From contig SLIC01000051.1 of the NCBI GenBank assembly GCA_007135845.1, positions 1 to 16,886 of the forward strand: a stretch of DNA of 16,886 nucleotides, read 5' to 3'. Below the pieces are notes generated by a model that made no database searches, had not been told where the DNA came from, and saw nothing but the letters and a program-made list of their open reading frames with translations. Both the position numbers and the translations under genes were made by a program. This DNA comes from Candidatus Brevefilum sp. GTDB lineage: Bacteria; Chloroflexota; Anaerolineae; Anaerolineales; Anaerolineaceae. This document shows positions 1 through 10,000 of the stretch, in pieces (within the stretch, counting starts at the first letter, position 1; every line of letters starts with the position of its first letter).

Positions 1-350
1 CCATCCGCTTCAATCAGCAATGAATAGCCATTTTCAGCACAGAAATCGTGAACGGCCTGCAAAGACCGATCATTCAGACTCGATAATCGCTCCCCTTCAA
101 CCTCTGTTCCGGTGAGCAACACAGTGTTTATGCCTTCATCAATCACCTTTTTAAGCGCTTCGGGTGATGTGAATAAATCATGGTGATCGGCAAATGCTGC
201 TTGCCAGGTACCCAAGTGGGTGGTTGTGGTCAGGACAACTGGCGGAGGCAATTCCCTCGCCAGGGTAAACATGGTGCCGGTCTTTCCTCCTGCACCCACA
301 AACGCAACGGTTTCACCCTGCTTTAAACCAAGTCCCTGGGCGATTTTCAT
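1..350 (-). CDS. yqeC: YqeC-family selenium-dependent hydroxylase accessory protein (partial, C-terminus outside window)
   Basis: About 116 codons are visible; the rest lies beyond base 1. The protein starts MKIAQGLGLKQGE and has a P-loop-like GAGGKT at residues 19-24, a TTTTH stretch at 41-45, and an IEADG ending exactly at the window edge. These three motifs, in this order, are typical of the YqeC family of small nucleotide-binding proteins found beside selenium-dependent molybdenum hydroxylases. Its exact biochemical role is not established; the family is thought to help make or insert the selenium-containing molybdenum site. The ATG lies 6 bases after the YqeB stop codon, so the two are probably co-translated. 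No strong Shine-Dalgarno sequence is seen, only a purine run (AGAAAGAA). Family assignment is confident; function is by family and neighbourhood only. Confidence 0.85.
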   Translation of the reverse strand, partial: MKIAQGLGLKQGETVAFVGAGGKTGTMFTLARELPPPVVLTTTTHLGTWQAAFADHHDLFTSPEALKKVIDEGINTVLLTGTEVEGERLSSLNDRSLQAVHDFCAENGYSLLIEAD

Positions 351-356
351 TTCTTT

Positions 357-1184
357 CTATCGATCCCAACCCTGCACTTCCAGCAGCTTGCTGCGGATTT
401 CGGGTTTAGTCAGCACGGCCTCTAATACGCCACCGCCTATCGCTAAGGACTTTTCTGAAACATACTGGCAACGGAACGCTTCTGAGCGGGGGTCAATGTC
501 CCCAACTTTGGTGCCGGCTTCCACATGCAGCCCAGGGTAGATCAATCCCCTGACCACACCATTAAAGGGCGCTGTCATTACAAGATCACCTACCCGGAGC
601 ACACGATCCCCAGCAGCAACAGTATCACCGATTTCAACAAATGTCTCTACCTGACCCGCAACCGGCGTGTGCAGCACTCGCGCTTGCTGATAATGTCCCA
701 CTTTCTCAGGAATGCCCGTATCTTCCTGGGTACTTCCCTGCCAGTACACCCTTCCCAGGAAGTGACCGCGGTTGGTCTCAACGGCAGCATGGCAATTTTC
801 ACCAGCAGTAAAACCTGGTCCCAACCCAATTAATAACCCAACCATCTCCAGCGGCAATGCAGAACGCACTTTACGCATCCGGGCATCAACCAAAACCAAT
901 GGTCGATGAAGCTGCAACAGCTCCAGCTCGGGATCTACCAGAACAGGCACCTGGTTCGCTTCCCAGCAATGATGCATTTGGTCTGGCGATCCGACCCTCT
1001 GCGCATGCACATCTTCCACCATAACCCCGCCATCAAGCACAGCTTGTGCAAAAGAAACTGAGCGCCGCACCGCCAGGGGCTGGGGTCGTTCAACAACCAA
1101 AACACGGATGCCCACCCGGTGCAGGCGGATCGCCACACCAGTAGCTAAATCTCCGCCGCCCCAGGTGAGCACATAGGATTTCAT
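357..1184 (-). CDS. yqeB: YqeB/EF2563-family selenium-dependent molybdenum hydroxylase system protein
   Basis: A 275-residue protein beginning MKSYVLTWGGGDLATG. The Gly-rich GGGDLATG near residues 9-16 resembles a Rossmann-type nucleotide-binding turn, and the segment around 128-141 (GENCHAAVETNRGH), followed by GRVYWQG, is the conserved core of the YqeB/EF2563 family. The C-terminal half, with PVAGQVETFVEIGDTV and then APFNGVVRG, looks like a small beta-barrel or biotinyl-like fold. The family accompanies selenium-dependent molybdenum hydroxylases; its activity is unknown. I chose the ATG at 1184 rather than an upstream in-frame start at 1244 because the ATG overlaps the stop codon of the preceding molybdopterin subunit as ATGA, and because the family N-terminus is just before the Gly-rich motif. 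It is followed closely by yqeC, a frequent partner. Confidence 0.85.
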   Translation of the reverse strand: MKSYVLTWGGGDLATGVAIRLHRVGIRVLVVERPQPLAVRRSVSFAQAVLDGGVMVEDVHAQRVGSPDQMHHCWEANQVPVLVDPELELLQLHRPLVLVDARMRKVRSALPLEMVGLLIGLGPGFTAGENCHAAVETNRGHFLGRVYWQGSTQEDTGIPEKVGHYQQARVLHTPVAGQVETFVEIGDTVAAGDRVLRVGDLVMTAPFNGVVRGLIYPGLHVEAGTKVGDIDPRSEAFRCQYVSEKSLAIGGGVLEAVLTKPEIRSKLLEVQGWDR

Positions 1185-3391
1185 TTTATTTTTCCCAATC
1201 CCCGCAACACTCTTTCGGGTGTCAGGGGAAAATCGTGGAACCAAACCCCAGTTGCGTCATACATGGCATGCATAATGGCTGGGGCCAGTGGCAGGTAAGG
1301 CATCTCTGCCATGCCACGTGCACCAAACGGGCCGATTGGCTCAGGGTATTCCAGTACAATCGATTCGATTTCACCCGGAATATCCAGGACGGTCGGAATC
1401 AAGTAATTTGATAACATATCCGTCATCACATAACCATCCTTCTGGATGAAGTTCTCCATGATGACATACCCAGCTGCTTGGACAAGTGCACCTTCGATTT
1501 GTCCCACAACCTGCATGGGGTTGATTGCTTTGCCCACATCATTTGCACAGTAAAGCTTCAGCAATCGGATATCACCGGTTTCGGTGTCAACCTCAAGTTC
1601 AACGGTTTCTGCGACATAGCCATAGGAGAAGTTCGGGTTGCACTCACCAGTTTCAGGATCAAACGGAGTGGTTGCAGGCGGTCGAAAAACAAATTCCGCA
1701 ACGGCAGGTCGCTCCTCAGCCCGCCATTTTTCCATGGCCAGGGCAGCTGCACCGCGAATGGAATTACCCGCCATAAAGGTCATACGGGATGCAGATGCAC
1801 TGCCTGAATTGCCGGAAGTGGCCGTGTCCGATGCCACCAGGGTAATCTTTTCCAATGGTATATCCAGGGATTCAGCGGCAAATTGTTTAAACACGGTATG
1901 CGCACCCTGACCGACATCCGCCCCGGCATGGTGCAGGACGACACGTTCAATCTCAGCCCCGCCGTGAAGCTCGATGATCGCAGTACAGGATTCTGGGGCA
2001 CCAAAGGAAAAACCAACGTTTTTGAACGCACAGGAAACGCCGCGTCCCCGCTTAACCACACCTTCACCGGGCATAGCAGTTGGTTTCTCCCAGCCATGCT
2101 CTGTTAACTGCCAGCCGGACCTTTTCGCCAGGGCTTCCACCACCGGTTTGATCGTCACGCCCTTTGGCGGTGGTGAGTTGGTCGACATCAGGGAATCATC
2201 GTCGATCAAATTGCGCATCCTGAATTCAATCGGGTCCATACCTAATGCTTCAGCCAGGAGATTAACCTGCATTTCCCCTGCAAAAGAACCTTGGGGTCCG
2301 CCGAAGCCGCGGAAGGCACCTCCCGGGATGTTATTGGTGTAAATTGAGTTCGCATCAACCCGAACATTGGGGATTTCATAAGGGCCAGTGCACATCAATG
2401 TGCTGTTTCCCAGCACCTTGGTGGAGGTATAGGCATACGCACCGCCATCCTGATAAACCTGTACGTCAGCAGCGAGGATTTTTCCCTCTTTGTTGGCACC
2501 CCATTTTGCCTTAATTTTGTACGCATGTCGTTTATGGTGGCCAACAATCGATTCCTCACGACTCCACATGGTTTTCACCGGTCGATCAATGCCAAGGTCG
2601 TGTAAACGAACAGCTGCCAGCGCCAACACAATCTGCACAGACATATCCTCCCGACCGCCAAAGGCACCACCAATCGCAGGATAAATCACCCGTACGCGGT
2701 CCAGAGGCAGTCCCAAGGAATGAGCGATTTGTTCCTGATCCTCATGAGTCCACTGACCAGCAACCAACACAGTCACCCGGCCTTCTTCATCCATGTAACT
2801 CACCCCAGCTTCTGGCTGCAAATAAGCATGTTCTTGCATCGGCGTATGATATTCGTGTTCAACAAGTACATCACAGTTCTTAAACGCCTCATCAACATCC
2901 CCATGCCGAACCTGGTAGTGACAAAACACATTCGATTCCCGGTCTGGATGCACCAGCACAGGATCCTCTTGCAACGCCTCTTCAATCGAAGTGACAACCG
3001 GCAGGTCTTCATAGGTCACTTTGATCGTCTTAACGGCAGCTTCAGCGATGGGCAAGGTGTCTGCAACCACCACTGCCACCTGGTCACCCACAAACCGCAC
3101 CCGATCCCCATATGCCTTCGTAGAGCCCGGCCCGCACAATACCGGTTGATCAGGCATGATCAAACCATACTCATTGACAGGTACATCTTTTGCGGTCAGT
3201 ACTGCCAACACACCCGGCATTGCTTCAGCTTCTGCCGTGTCGATCGCCTTGACAATCGCATGGGGACGGCCAGCAAATAGAATTTTTAAATATGCCTGGT
3301 TAGGCAGGTTTATATCACCTGGAAATAATGTTTTCCCAGTTACTTTTTCTTTGACATCAATTCTTGTTATGGATTCACCTATATATGCCAT
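1181..3391 (-). CDS. Molybdenum hydroxylase A, molybdopterin-binding catalytic subunit (xanthine dehydrogenase/aldehyde oxidase family)
   Basis: A 736-residue stand-alone large subunit, the usual length for this role. The N-terminal aldehyde oxidase a/b hammerhead domain covers about residues 15-135 (TGKTLFPGDI, VRFVGDQVAVV). The molybdopterin domains follow: GGAFGGRE at 241-248, GAFRGFGGPQ at 358-367, GADVGQGAHT at 490-499 and GARGMAEMP at 690-698. Glu696 corresponds to the family's catalytic base. It probably hydroxylates a carbon next to a ring nitrogen or an aldehyde, using water as oxygen donor; the substrate cannot be told from the sequence. The CO dehydrogenase active-site loop (AYRCSFR) is absent. 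It follows the fused FAD-[2Fe-2S] partner by 18 bases and overlaps yqeB by 4. An AAGGAG ribosome site 5 bases ahead supports the ATG at 3391. Confidence 0.92.
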   Translation of the reverse strand: MAYIGESITRIDVKEKVTGKTLFPGDINLPNQAYLKILFAGRPHAIVKAIDTAEAEAMPGVLAVLTAKDVPVNEYGLIMPDQPVLCGPGSTKAYGDRVRFVGDQVAVVVADTLPIAEAAVKTIKVTYEDLPVVTSIEEALQEDPVLVHPDRESNVFCHYQVRHGDVDEAFKNCDVLVEHEYHTPMQEHAYLQPEAGVSYMDEEGRVTVLVAGQWTHEDQEQIAHSLGLPLDRVRVIYPAIGGAFGGREDMSVQIVLALAAVRLHDLGIDRPVKTMWSREESIVGHHKRHAYKIKAKWGANKEGKILAADVQVYQDGGAYAYTSTKVLGNSTLMCTGPYEIPNVRVDANSIYTNNIPGGAFRGFGGPQGSFAGEMQVNLLAEALGMDPIEFRMRNLIDDDSLMSTNSPPPKGVTIKPVVEALAKRSGWQLTEHGWEKPTAMPGEGVVKRGRGVSCAFKNVGFSFGAPESCTAIIELHGGAEIERVVLHHAGADVGQGAHTVFKQFAAESLDIPLEKITLVASDTATSGNSGSASASRMTFMAGNSIRGAAALAMEKWRAEERPAVAEFVFRPPATTPFDPETGECNPNFSYGYVAETVELEVDTETGDIRLLKLYCANDVGKAINPMQVVGQIEGALVQAAGYVIMENFIQKDGYVMTDMLSNYLIPTVLDIPGEIESIVLEYPEPIGPFGARGMAEMPYLPLAPAIMHAMYDATGVWFHDFPLTPERVLRGLGKIK

Positions 3392-3396
3392 GTTCG

Positions 3397-3402
3397 CTCC
3401 TT
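3397..3402 (-). promoter_or_regulatory. Ribosome binding site of hydroxylase A molybdopterin subunit
   Basis: AAGGAG on the minus strand, 5 bases before the ATG at 3391, in the 18-base gap after the FAD-[2Fe-2S] gene. Confidence 0.8.
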
Positions 3403-3409
3403 TTCTCTG

Positions 3410-4843
3410 TTATTCCCTTAGATTATCCTGTGATGCACCAGCAAATTCAGGCTGGCTGGCGTTTTCAATGGCTTCGATAATCTTGTAGTATCCTGTGCAC
3501 CGGCACAGGTTCCCCGTGATTGCCTGCCGGATCTCTTCTTGTGATGGAGTCTTGCGCTCCTCCATAAGTTTAACAGCCGACATCACAAAACCTGGCGTAC
3601 AATATCCACACTGAACTGCGCCAAAAGCAACAAATGAATCCTGAACAGGATGCAGAACCTCGCCATCACTCAACCCTTCAATCGTGACGATCTCTGCCCC
3701 GTGTGCCCTGGGTGCCGGCACCAGGCAGCTCATCACTGCCCGGCCATCCAAAAAGACCGTACAGGCACCGCATTCCCCTTCTGCGCAGCCTTCCTTTGTG
3801 CCGGTTAATCCTGCCTCATCCCGGATCAGATTTAACAAGGTTTTTTCAAAACCAGTCTTAAACCGAAATTCCTTTCCATTGATCCAGGTATGGATCTCAT
3901 CTCCCGACCAGGGGATTTTCGATGCCTCAGCATGAAGACCGGTACCCATCAAAAGGATTGGATTGCTGGGAATCTGGTCTTTATCAACCCCATCTCGGAT
4001 CGCTGATAAAGCCCGTTTTGCAATGACACCCATCATATAATCACGGTAATCTGATGAACCCCGAATATCGGAGATAGGTCGAGAAGCTTGGGCGACCAGT
4101 GTTGCTGCTTCAGCAAGGACCTCATCATCTAAAGCATTCCCCTCAAGATACGCCTCGGCTGCCTCTGCATAGATGATCGTTGGCGCAGCCGCACCTAAGG
4201 TAATTTGCGGTTGATGGACAAGTCCGTCTTTGATTTCCAGTAAAACACTGACATTAATCACGGATATCGCTTGTGCTCGACGCAAAGCTGTTTTGATGAA
4301 ATAGGAATGCTGGATCGGTTTGGGTGCTTCGAAGAATATATCTATCATAACTTCATCCGGCGTCATGACAGTTTTGCGTACACCGGTATAAAAATCGGAA
4401 AGTGGAACTGTACGTTCGCCCCGTTTTGAAACCAGCTTGACCTTAGCTCCGAAAGCCATCAGGGGACTGATGGCATCGTTGGCTGGTGAAGCCGTCACCA
4501 GGTTGCCCGCAATCGTGCCCCGGTTGCGGATCTGAGGTGATCCAACTTCCCAACATGCTTGTAAGAGGGCAAAGGCTTTTTCCCGAATAAGCGGTGATGC
4601 AACCACATGGTTATGCGTGACCAAAGGCCCCATGTGTATGATGCCATCTTTATCCTCGACAATATCATCCAAACCGGGAATCCTTGTGATGTCAATAATG
4701 GTTGTTATGCCCTTGCGGACACCACGTTCGATCTCTAAGATCAAATCTGTTCCACCCGCGATAATGCGAGCCGAGTCTCCAGCTTCTGCTAATGCATTTA
4801 CTGCCTCATCAATTGATTCTGCTAAAATAAATTTTTTCCACAT
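3410..4843 (-). CDS. Molybdenum hydroxylase A, fused FAD-binding and [2Fe-2S] electron-transfer subunit
   Basis: A 477-residue fusion of the two small subunits of a xanthine dehydrogenase-type enzyme. Residues 1-285 are the FAD domain, with both flavin-contacting motifs intact: AGGTDL at 29-34 and TIAGN at 110-114, plus the CoxM-type C-terminal domain. Residues 315-465 are the two-cluster iron-sulfur domain. The plant-type [2Fe-2S] cysteines are C353, C358, C361 and C373; the second cluster uses C412, C415, C447 and C449. Electrons would pass from molybdenum through the clusters to FAD and then to an unknown acceptor. FAD first and iron-sulfur second is the reverse of the order in eukaryotic xanthine dehydrogenase and in bacterial XdhA fusions. 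A linker at about 286-314 joins the halves with no stop, so this is a real fusion. It precedes its catalytic subunit directly. Confidence 0.92.
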   Translation of the reverse strand: MWKKFILAESIDEAVNALAEAGDSARIIAGGTDLILEIERGVRKGITTIIDITRIPGLDDIVEDKDGIIHMGPLVTHNHVVASPLIREKAFALLQACWEVGSPQIRNRGTIAGNLVTASPANDAISPLMAFGAKVKLVSKRGERTVPLSDFYTGVRKTVMTPDEVMIDIFFEAPKPIQHSYFIKTALRRAQAISVINVSVLLEIKDGLVHQPQITLGAAAPTIIYAEAAEAYLEGNALDDEVLAEAATLVAQASRPISDIRGSSDYRDYMMGVIAKRALSAIRDGVDKDQIPSNPILLMGTGLHAEASKIPWSGDEIHTWINGKEFRFKTGFEKTLLNLIRDEAGLTGTKEGCAEGECGACTVFLDGRAVMSCLVPAPRAHGAEIVTIEGLSDGEVLHPVQDSFVAFGAVQCGYCTPGFVMSAVKLMEERKTPSQEEIRQAITGNLCRCTGYYKIIEAIENASQPEFAGASQDNLRE

Positions 4844-4851
4844 ATGTTGTT

Positions 4852-4857
4852 ACCTCC
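4852..4857 (-). promoter_or_regulatory. Strong ribosome binding site of the FAD-[2Fe-2S] fusion gene
   Basis: GGAGGT on the minus strand, 8 bases before the ATG at 4843, in an 18-base gap after the xdhC-like gene. It is among the best Shine-Dalgarno matches in the window. Confidence 0.8.
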
Positions 4858-4861
4858 AGTA

Positions 4862-5650
4862 CTATGCTCTCTGAAAATGCTTCTTCATCTGGTTGTAGTG
4901 ATCAATGATCTCTGCCATGACACTGATGGCGATTTCATTCGGTGTTTCTGCGTTAATAAAAATTCCGATAGGCGACTTTATTCTTTCAATCGCCTCTTTG
5001 GAGATACCCTTCTCGATCAGTTTTTCCTGTGTATGCGTCCACCGCCGTTTGGATCCAATCAATCCAATATAGGGTACATTCGTATCTAAGATTGCCGGAA
5101 GCCCTTCGATATCAACATCCACCCCCCTTGTCACCAAGACCATGTAAGTTCTTGGACCCAAATCGATTTTCTCTGGTATCTGGCTCATGGGTACCGGCAG
5201 GTAAAGATCTCCTCCTGGGGTCTCTTCTGGGTTACATAAATCTTCACGATCATCACTGACCACAACCCGGAAACCCAGCCACTTTGCCAGGTGTACAATC
5301 GGCTTGCCAACATGCCCTGCACCAACGACGACAATCGTTGGCAGTTCTAGAAATGGCTCAACAAACACCGTCACCACACCACCACAGATGCCCGCATCAC
5401 CCCGTTCGGGATCAATCATGTCATAAGTCAAGAAACGTGTTTTTCCATCTTTAAACGAAGCCATCGCCTCGTCGAGGACCCGGTACTCCACTTCACCACC
5501 ACCTACCGTACCTTCATAACGGCCATCGCTGTAAACCAGCATTTTGGCACCAGCATGCCGTGGCACAGCACCCTTTGTGTTCACAATCGTGCACAGGACA
5601 ACCGATTTCCCTGCAGTGATTGCTTGATTTAATCGTTTTATGATATCCAT
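4862..5650 (-). CDS. xdhC: XdhC/CoxI-family molybdenum cofactor maturation protein
   Basis: A 262-residue protein of the XdhC/CoxI family, which binds molybdenum cofactor, favours its sulfuration and delivers it to xanthine dehydrogenase-type enzymes. The N-terminal domain carries NTKGAVPRHAGAKM at 24-37, GTVGGGEVE at 47-55 and GICGG at 87-91. The C-terminal Rossmann domain has VGAGHVGKP at 109-117, GLIGSKRRW at 196-204 and the closing signature SPIGIFINAETPNEIAISV at 226-244. Both halves of the family are present, so this is a full-length member. The ATG lies 2 bases after the pyrophosphatase stop, with GAGGA 6 bases ahead. Lying between the two hydroxylases, it may serve both. In selenium-type systems XdhC relatives may handle selenium rather than sulfur; the sequence does not decide this. 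Confidence 0.9.
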   Translation of the reverse strand: MDIIKRLNQAITAGKSVVLCTIVNTKGAVPRHAGAKMLVYSDGRYEGTVGGGEVEYRVLDEAMASFKDGKTRFLTYDMIDPERGDAGICGGVVTVFVEPFLELPTIVVVGAGHVGKPIVHLAKWLGFRVVVSDDREDLCNPEETPGGDLYLPVPMSQIPEKIDLGPRTYMVLVTRGVDVDIEGLPAILDTNVPYIGLIGSKRRWTHTQEKLIEKGISKEAIERIKSPIGIFINAETPNEIAISVMAEIIDHYNQMKKHFQRA

Positions 5651-5652
5651 AC

Positions 5653-7038
5653 TTATTCCTCGATCAGGCTCAGAACAACAGGTAAGAGTTGTTTCTTCCG
5701 CGATACCACACCCTCCGCCATGTATGTGCCATCAGAAAGCCGTCGATAGGGTAGATCATGTAAAGCAACGGGCGGATCGACCATCAACAAGCGACTGACA
5801 CCCTTAACCACATCTGTCACCATCAACATCGCAAAGTCCAGGCTCCTGCGTTCTTTTAATTCCTGTAAGGCTTGACACAATGGCTTTAAGAAATCATTGA
5901 GTTCGTGCAGGTCGGACACTTCAGCCTGTGCAATGGCAAAACGGACGTTTTCTGTTTCGTATTTCTTCATATCCGTCGTGACCACATCTTCAGGATCTCG
6001 GCTTGCTAAACCAGTACCTGCAGTCAGCACTTTCTGACCGTAGGATTGCAGGTCCTCATCAGCGAGTGGTGTGCCCCACACGAATGCCCAGCGAGCCAGC
6101 CTTTCTCCTGCTGCCTGATCACGGGGCGTGGTTGTCGGGGATGTCAAAATTAATGTATCAGAAAGCAAACCGGCCAGCATTAAGCCAGCCAAATCAGGTG
6201 GTGCACTCAAGCCGGCGTCTTCAATTAGTTCTGAAACCAGTGTGCTGGTACTGCCAACAATATCAACTGTAAAACGAATCGGCTCATGCGTAGAAGAATT
6301 ACCCAGGCGATGATGGTCCAGAATCTCAACCAACTCGGCTTCTTCAATCGACATTAAAGCCTGCTGTGGTTCGTTATGATCCACCAGGATGATTTTCAAA
6401 CGTGGTGGATCCAGAAGATCCCGCTGTCGACAAATCCCCAGGTAGCGCTGATTCTCATCCAATACCCAGAACTCATCAACATCATCCCTAAGCAGCCGCT
6501 TGATCACGTCTCGAATCCGTGTTGTTGCCGTGTAGCGAGCAACATCCGTTTCTGCAGCTTTACGGCAGGGTATTTCAAGCAGCTCTGCCAGGGTCATATT
6601 CTGGTAACGTGGGTTTGGTCCGACCATTTTACTCAGGAAATTGAACAGGGTTTTACCGGAAATCAAACCGTAAGGCGTTCCGTCCTTGTTGACAACAGGC
6701 GCAACGCCGCCCGTTCGGCTGAGAATAGCCCAAGCTTCACTCAGGGGGCTTTCAGGTGTGACGGTATCAAAACGGCGCATCACGGATTCGAACCGCGGTG
6801 AAGCATCATTGAACAGCATAGGCGGTTCGAGTCCTAGCGTTCTTAATACCCAGGCGGTTTGTAAGTTGATCGCGCCTGCCCGGGCAGGGATGGCATTAAG
6901 GCCATCCCGCTCACGCAGCAGCCAGGCATATCCCATGGCAGAGGCAACCGCGTCGGTATCTGGGTTCACATGCCCAATAACAAAAACCTGGTTTTCTGTC
7001 CCAATGTTGGGAGAACTAGGAACACGATATCCAGCCAA
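5653..7038 (-). CDS. ppaC: CBS-domain family II (manganese-dependent, DHH) inorganic pyrophosphatase
   Basis: A 461-residue soluble pyrophosphatase that hydrolyses PPi to two phosphates. DHH domain motifs are GHVNPDTDA at 22-30 (H23, D27, D29), VDHNE at 219-223, DHHR at 241-244 and LSDT at 292-295 (D294), matching the metal ligands of the family. The C-terminal DHHA2 domain ends with SRKKQLLP at 446-453, which binds PPi. Residues of about 82-210, inserted after the first motif, form a CBS pair (GLISGKTLF near 124-132, GICRQRDLL near 201-209), so activity is probably tuned by adenine nucleotides as in known CBS pyrophosphatases. The DRTGG domain seen in some members is absent. The start is TTG, 2 bases after the XdhD-like stop; no ATG or GTG lies between it and the first metal motif. 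Why it sits in this operon is inference: CofC and cofactor cytidylation release PPi. Confidence 0.92.
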   Translation of the reverse strand: MAGYRVPSSPNIGTENQVFVIGHVNPDTDAVASAMGYAWLLRERDGLNAIPARAGAINLQTAWVLRTLGLEPPMLFNDASPRFESVMRRFDTVTPESPLSEAWAILSRTGGVAPVVNKDGTPYGLISGKTLFNFLSKMVGPNPRYQNMTLAELLEIPCRKAAETDVARYTATTRIRDVIKRLLRDDVDEFWVLDENQRYLGICRQRDLLDPPRLKIILVDHNEPQQALMSIEEAELVEILDHHRLGNSSTHEPIRFTVDIVGSTSTLVSELIEDAGLSAPPDLAGLMLAGLLSDTLILTSPTTTPRDQAAGERLARWAFVWGTPLADEDLQSYGQKVLTAGTGLASRDPEDVVTTDMKKYETENVRFAIAQAEVSDLHELNDFLKPLCQALQELKERRSLDFAMLMVTDVVKGVSRLLMVDPPVALHDLPYRRLSDGTYMAEGVVSRKKQLLPVVLSLIEE

Positions 7039-7040
7039 TT

Positions 7041-10000
7041 CTAAACCTTGCTTTCTGTTGCTCGCTGTTCAGTTAAATCACGCCACACATCCTCTGGCAG
7101 AGCAGGTATTTTATGAAGTGATACACCGCACGCGTCTAGAATGGCATTGCCAACAGCAGGGGCAACACCGTCCAATGGGATTTCTGCCACAGCTTTAGCG
7201 CCGTATGGATGCGAAGGCTCGTAGGTTTCCACAAAAATTGTGGTTAACTCGGGCATTTCATCGGAACGGAAAATATGGTAATCAACAAAATCCCGCTCCC
7301 GTGGTTGGCCGTTTTCATCGTAAACCATCTCTTCACAGACAGCATAACCTAATGACTGCGACATGCCGCCTTCAATCTGTCCAGAGGCAGTAATTGGGTT
7401 AATGATCACACCTGAATCCACCGCCATCACCAGCTTATCAACGGTAACCATACCGGAATCAGTATCCACCGTGACTTCTGCAAATTGTGCAGCAAAAGGC
7501 GGCGGTGCAACCGGGGACATATGCGACCCAACAGCCATTATTTGTAACTGGTCTGTCTTGTGAAGTGCATGCAGAGCAATCTCATCAAAACCAAATGATT
7601 CACCAGAGGGTGCAGTGGCTTTCCGATCCTCCAGTTTGATATCGTTCACATCGACTTCCTTGTCAACCTCAGCAAACATTAAAACCGCCCGTTCGCGAAT
7701 CTGCTGGGCAACCTGCTCAGCGGCTTTAACGACTGCTGCACCGGAAATATACGTTGTGCTTGAGGCATAGGCACCCTTATCAAAGGGAGTGAAATCTGTA
7801 TCTGAAGAATAGACAAGGATATCTTCCAGGGGTACGCCCAGAGTCTCCGCTGCCATTTGCCCAAGAACCGTATCTGAACCAGTTCCCAGGTCTGTTGCAC
7901 CTACAAGAAGGTTAAAGGACCCATCATCATTCATCTTAATGCTGGCACCGCCCATGTCGAGATAGGGGATGGCTGTCCCTTGCATTACCATGGCAATCCC
8001 AATACCTTTACGCAGGTGGGCTGCACCAGGAACATGATGCCAGGCTTCGTTGTTATATTTATGGTCCCACCCTATTGCCATTCTGCCCTGGTTGACACAT
8101 TCCTCTAAACCGACTGTGTAAATTGTCTCTGGTTTGGGCTCACGACCTTCGCTCCATTCTGTGCTGAAGGGATGAATTTCTCCCGATCGCAATGCATTCT
8201 TCAAACGGAAGGCAATCGGGTCCAGGTTAAGCTCTCGGGCAATCGTTTCCATATGACGTTCAACGGGCCAAAAGCCCTGGGGCACGCCATAACCCCGATA
8301 AGCACCTGATGGCACAGTGTTGGTGTAGACCACATCCGCGTAGAAGCGTATATTTGGATGCTCCCTGTAAGAACCATCACCGACATAAAGTGCCATGGCT
8401 TTATGACCGGTATTCCCAGTAACGGTGAGTGCATGACAGCCTAAAGCTCCGGTATCGCTCAGGCAGTACATCTCGTTGGCAGTGATCGTGCCATCTTCTT
8501 TCACACCGGTTTTGAGACGGACCTTCATCGGGTGCCTCGTGCGTGCACCTATGAATTCTTCTTCCCTGGTCATTTCATAGATTACGGGCCGTCCAGTAGC
8601 AATCGTCAGGTGTGCAGCCACATCTTCTATAAGCACCTCCTGTTTGCCACCAAAACCACCACCAATCCTGGGTTTGATAACCCGAATGCGTTTGATTGGC
8701 AGATCCAGGACGGGTGCAATTTGGCGACGCACATGGAATGGCACCTGAGTGCTGGTACGAATAACCAACCGGTCATCCTCATCCCAATAAGTCACCACAA
8801 CATGCGGCTCAATATGTGCCTGCTGCACCTTGGGGACGATATATTCTGCTTCATAAATTCGATCTGCTTCTTTAAACCCTTGCTCAACATCACCGATATC
8901 AACCCGGATTTCTGCTGCCAGGTTGCGGGATGGGTCTGAATCAGCAAAATTCACATATTCTTCTTCATCATGTATGCGGATCGCGCCTTCATCCATTGCC
9001 TGGGCAGGATCGATGATTGCGGGCAAAATTTCATAATCAACCTCGATCAACGACAAAGCTTTTTCGGCAATCTCAGCAGTTTCAGCCGCTACAAAGGCAA
9101 CGCGATCTCCCACAAAACGCACTTTTTTATCCAACGAAAATGTGTCCAAGGGTCCGGGGATAGGATGGGATTGACCGGCAGTTGAGTACACCACACGGGG
9201 GATATCTTTCCAGGTCAAGACTGCCGCCACACCACGTAAGGCTTCCGCAGCAGAGGTTTCAATATTTTTTATAACCGCATGGGCATGGGGACTGCGTAAA
9301 ACTTTGGCAACCAGCAAATCTCGCTTGTCAAAATCAGCCGTAAAGGCCGGCTTGCCCTGGACAAGCTTAACTGCATCAACTTTTGGTTCGCCGTGTCCAA
9401 CGGTTTTCATTGGGGAATGCGCATCCAAAACCTTCAATTTCGGAAAGACTCTGGTCTCTGTCATCGTACCCGTGCCAGATGTGAGCGGGGTACCGTCGAA
9501 ACCAGGGCTTTTATCGAAATCGATCACATCTCGTATCTCAATAGGTTCTTCGATGGGTGGAACTTCTTCTCCTCGTAACGTGGCTGCAGCACGCAGAACA
9601 GCCTGAACCGGTTTAAGATAACCAGTGCAGCGGCACAAGACGCCCGAAAGCACTTCCCGTACCTCATCTTCAGTGGGTGAAGGATTTTGCTCAATTAAGG
9701 CTTTTGCTACCAACACCATCGCGGGTGTGCAATAACCACATTGAATTGCGCCTGTGTCCACAAAAGCCTGTTGAATGATATGCAAGCCATCAGTTTTGCG
9801 CCAACCTTGCTCGGGATGTTCGCCGAGGCCTTCAATTGTTTGAATGAGATGTCCCTCTGCCTGGGCCGTTAACATGGTACAGCTATTAACTGGCCTGCCA
9901 TCAAAAAGAATTGCGCATGCACCACATTCACCTTTTTGACAGCCACCGCTTTTCACGCTGAAATATCCAAGACAGCGAAGCGTATCCATCAACCGCTCAC

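Noticed and set aside
2720..3280. 186-codon open frame on the plus strand
   Set aside because: Lies wholly antisense to the molybdopterin subunit, which has all family motifs. Its translation has no recognisable domain and there is no ribosome site; it is a shadow of the codon bias.
6686..7198. 170-codon open frame on the plus strand across the junction of the pyrophosphatase and XdhD-like genes
   Set aside because: Antisense to two motif-complete genes, low-complexity unrelated translation, no start context.
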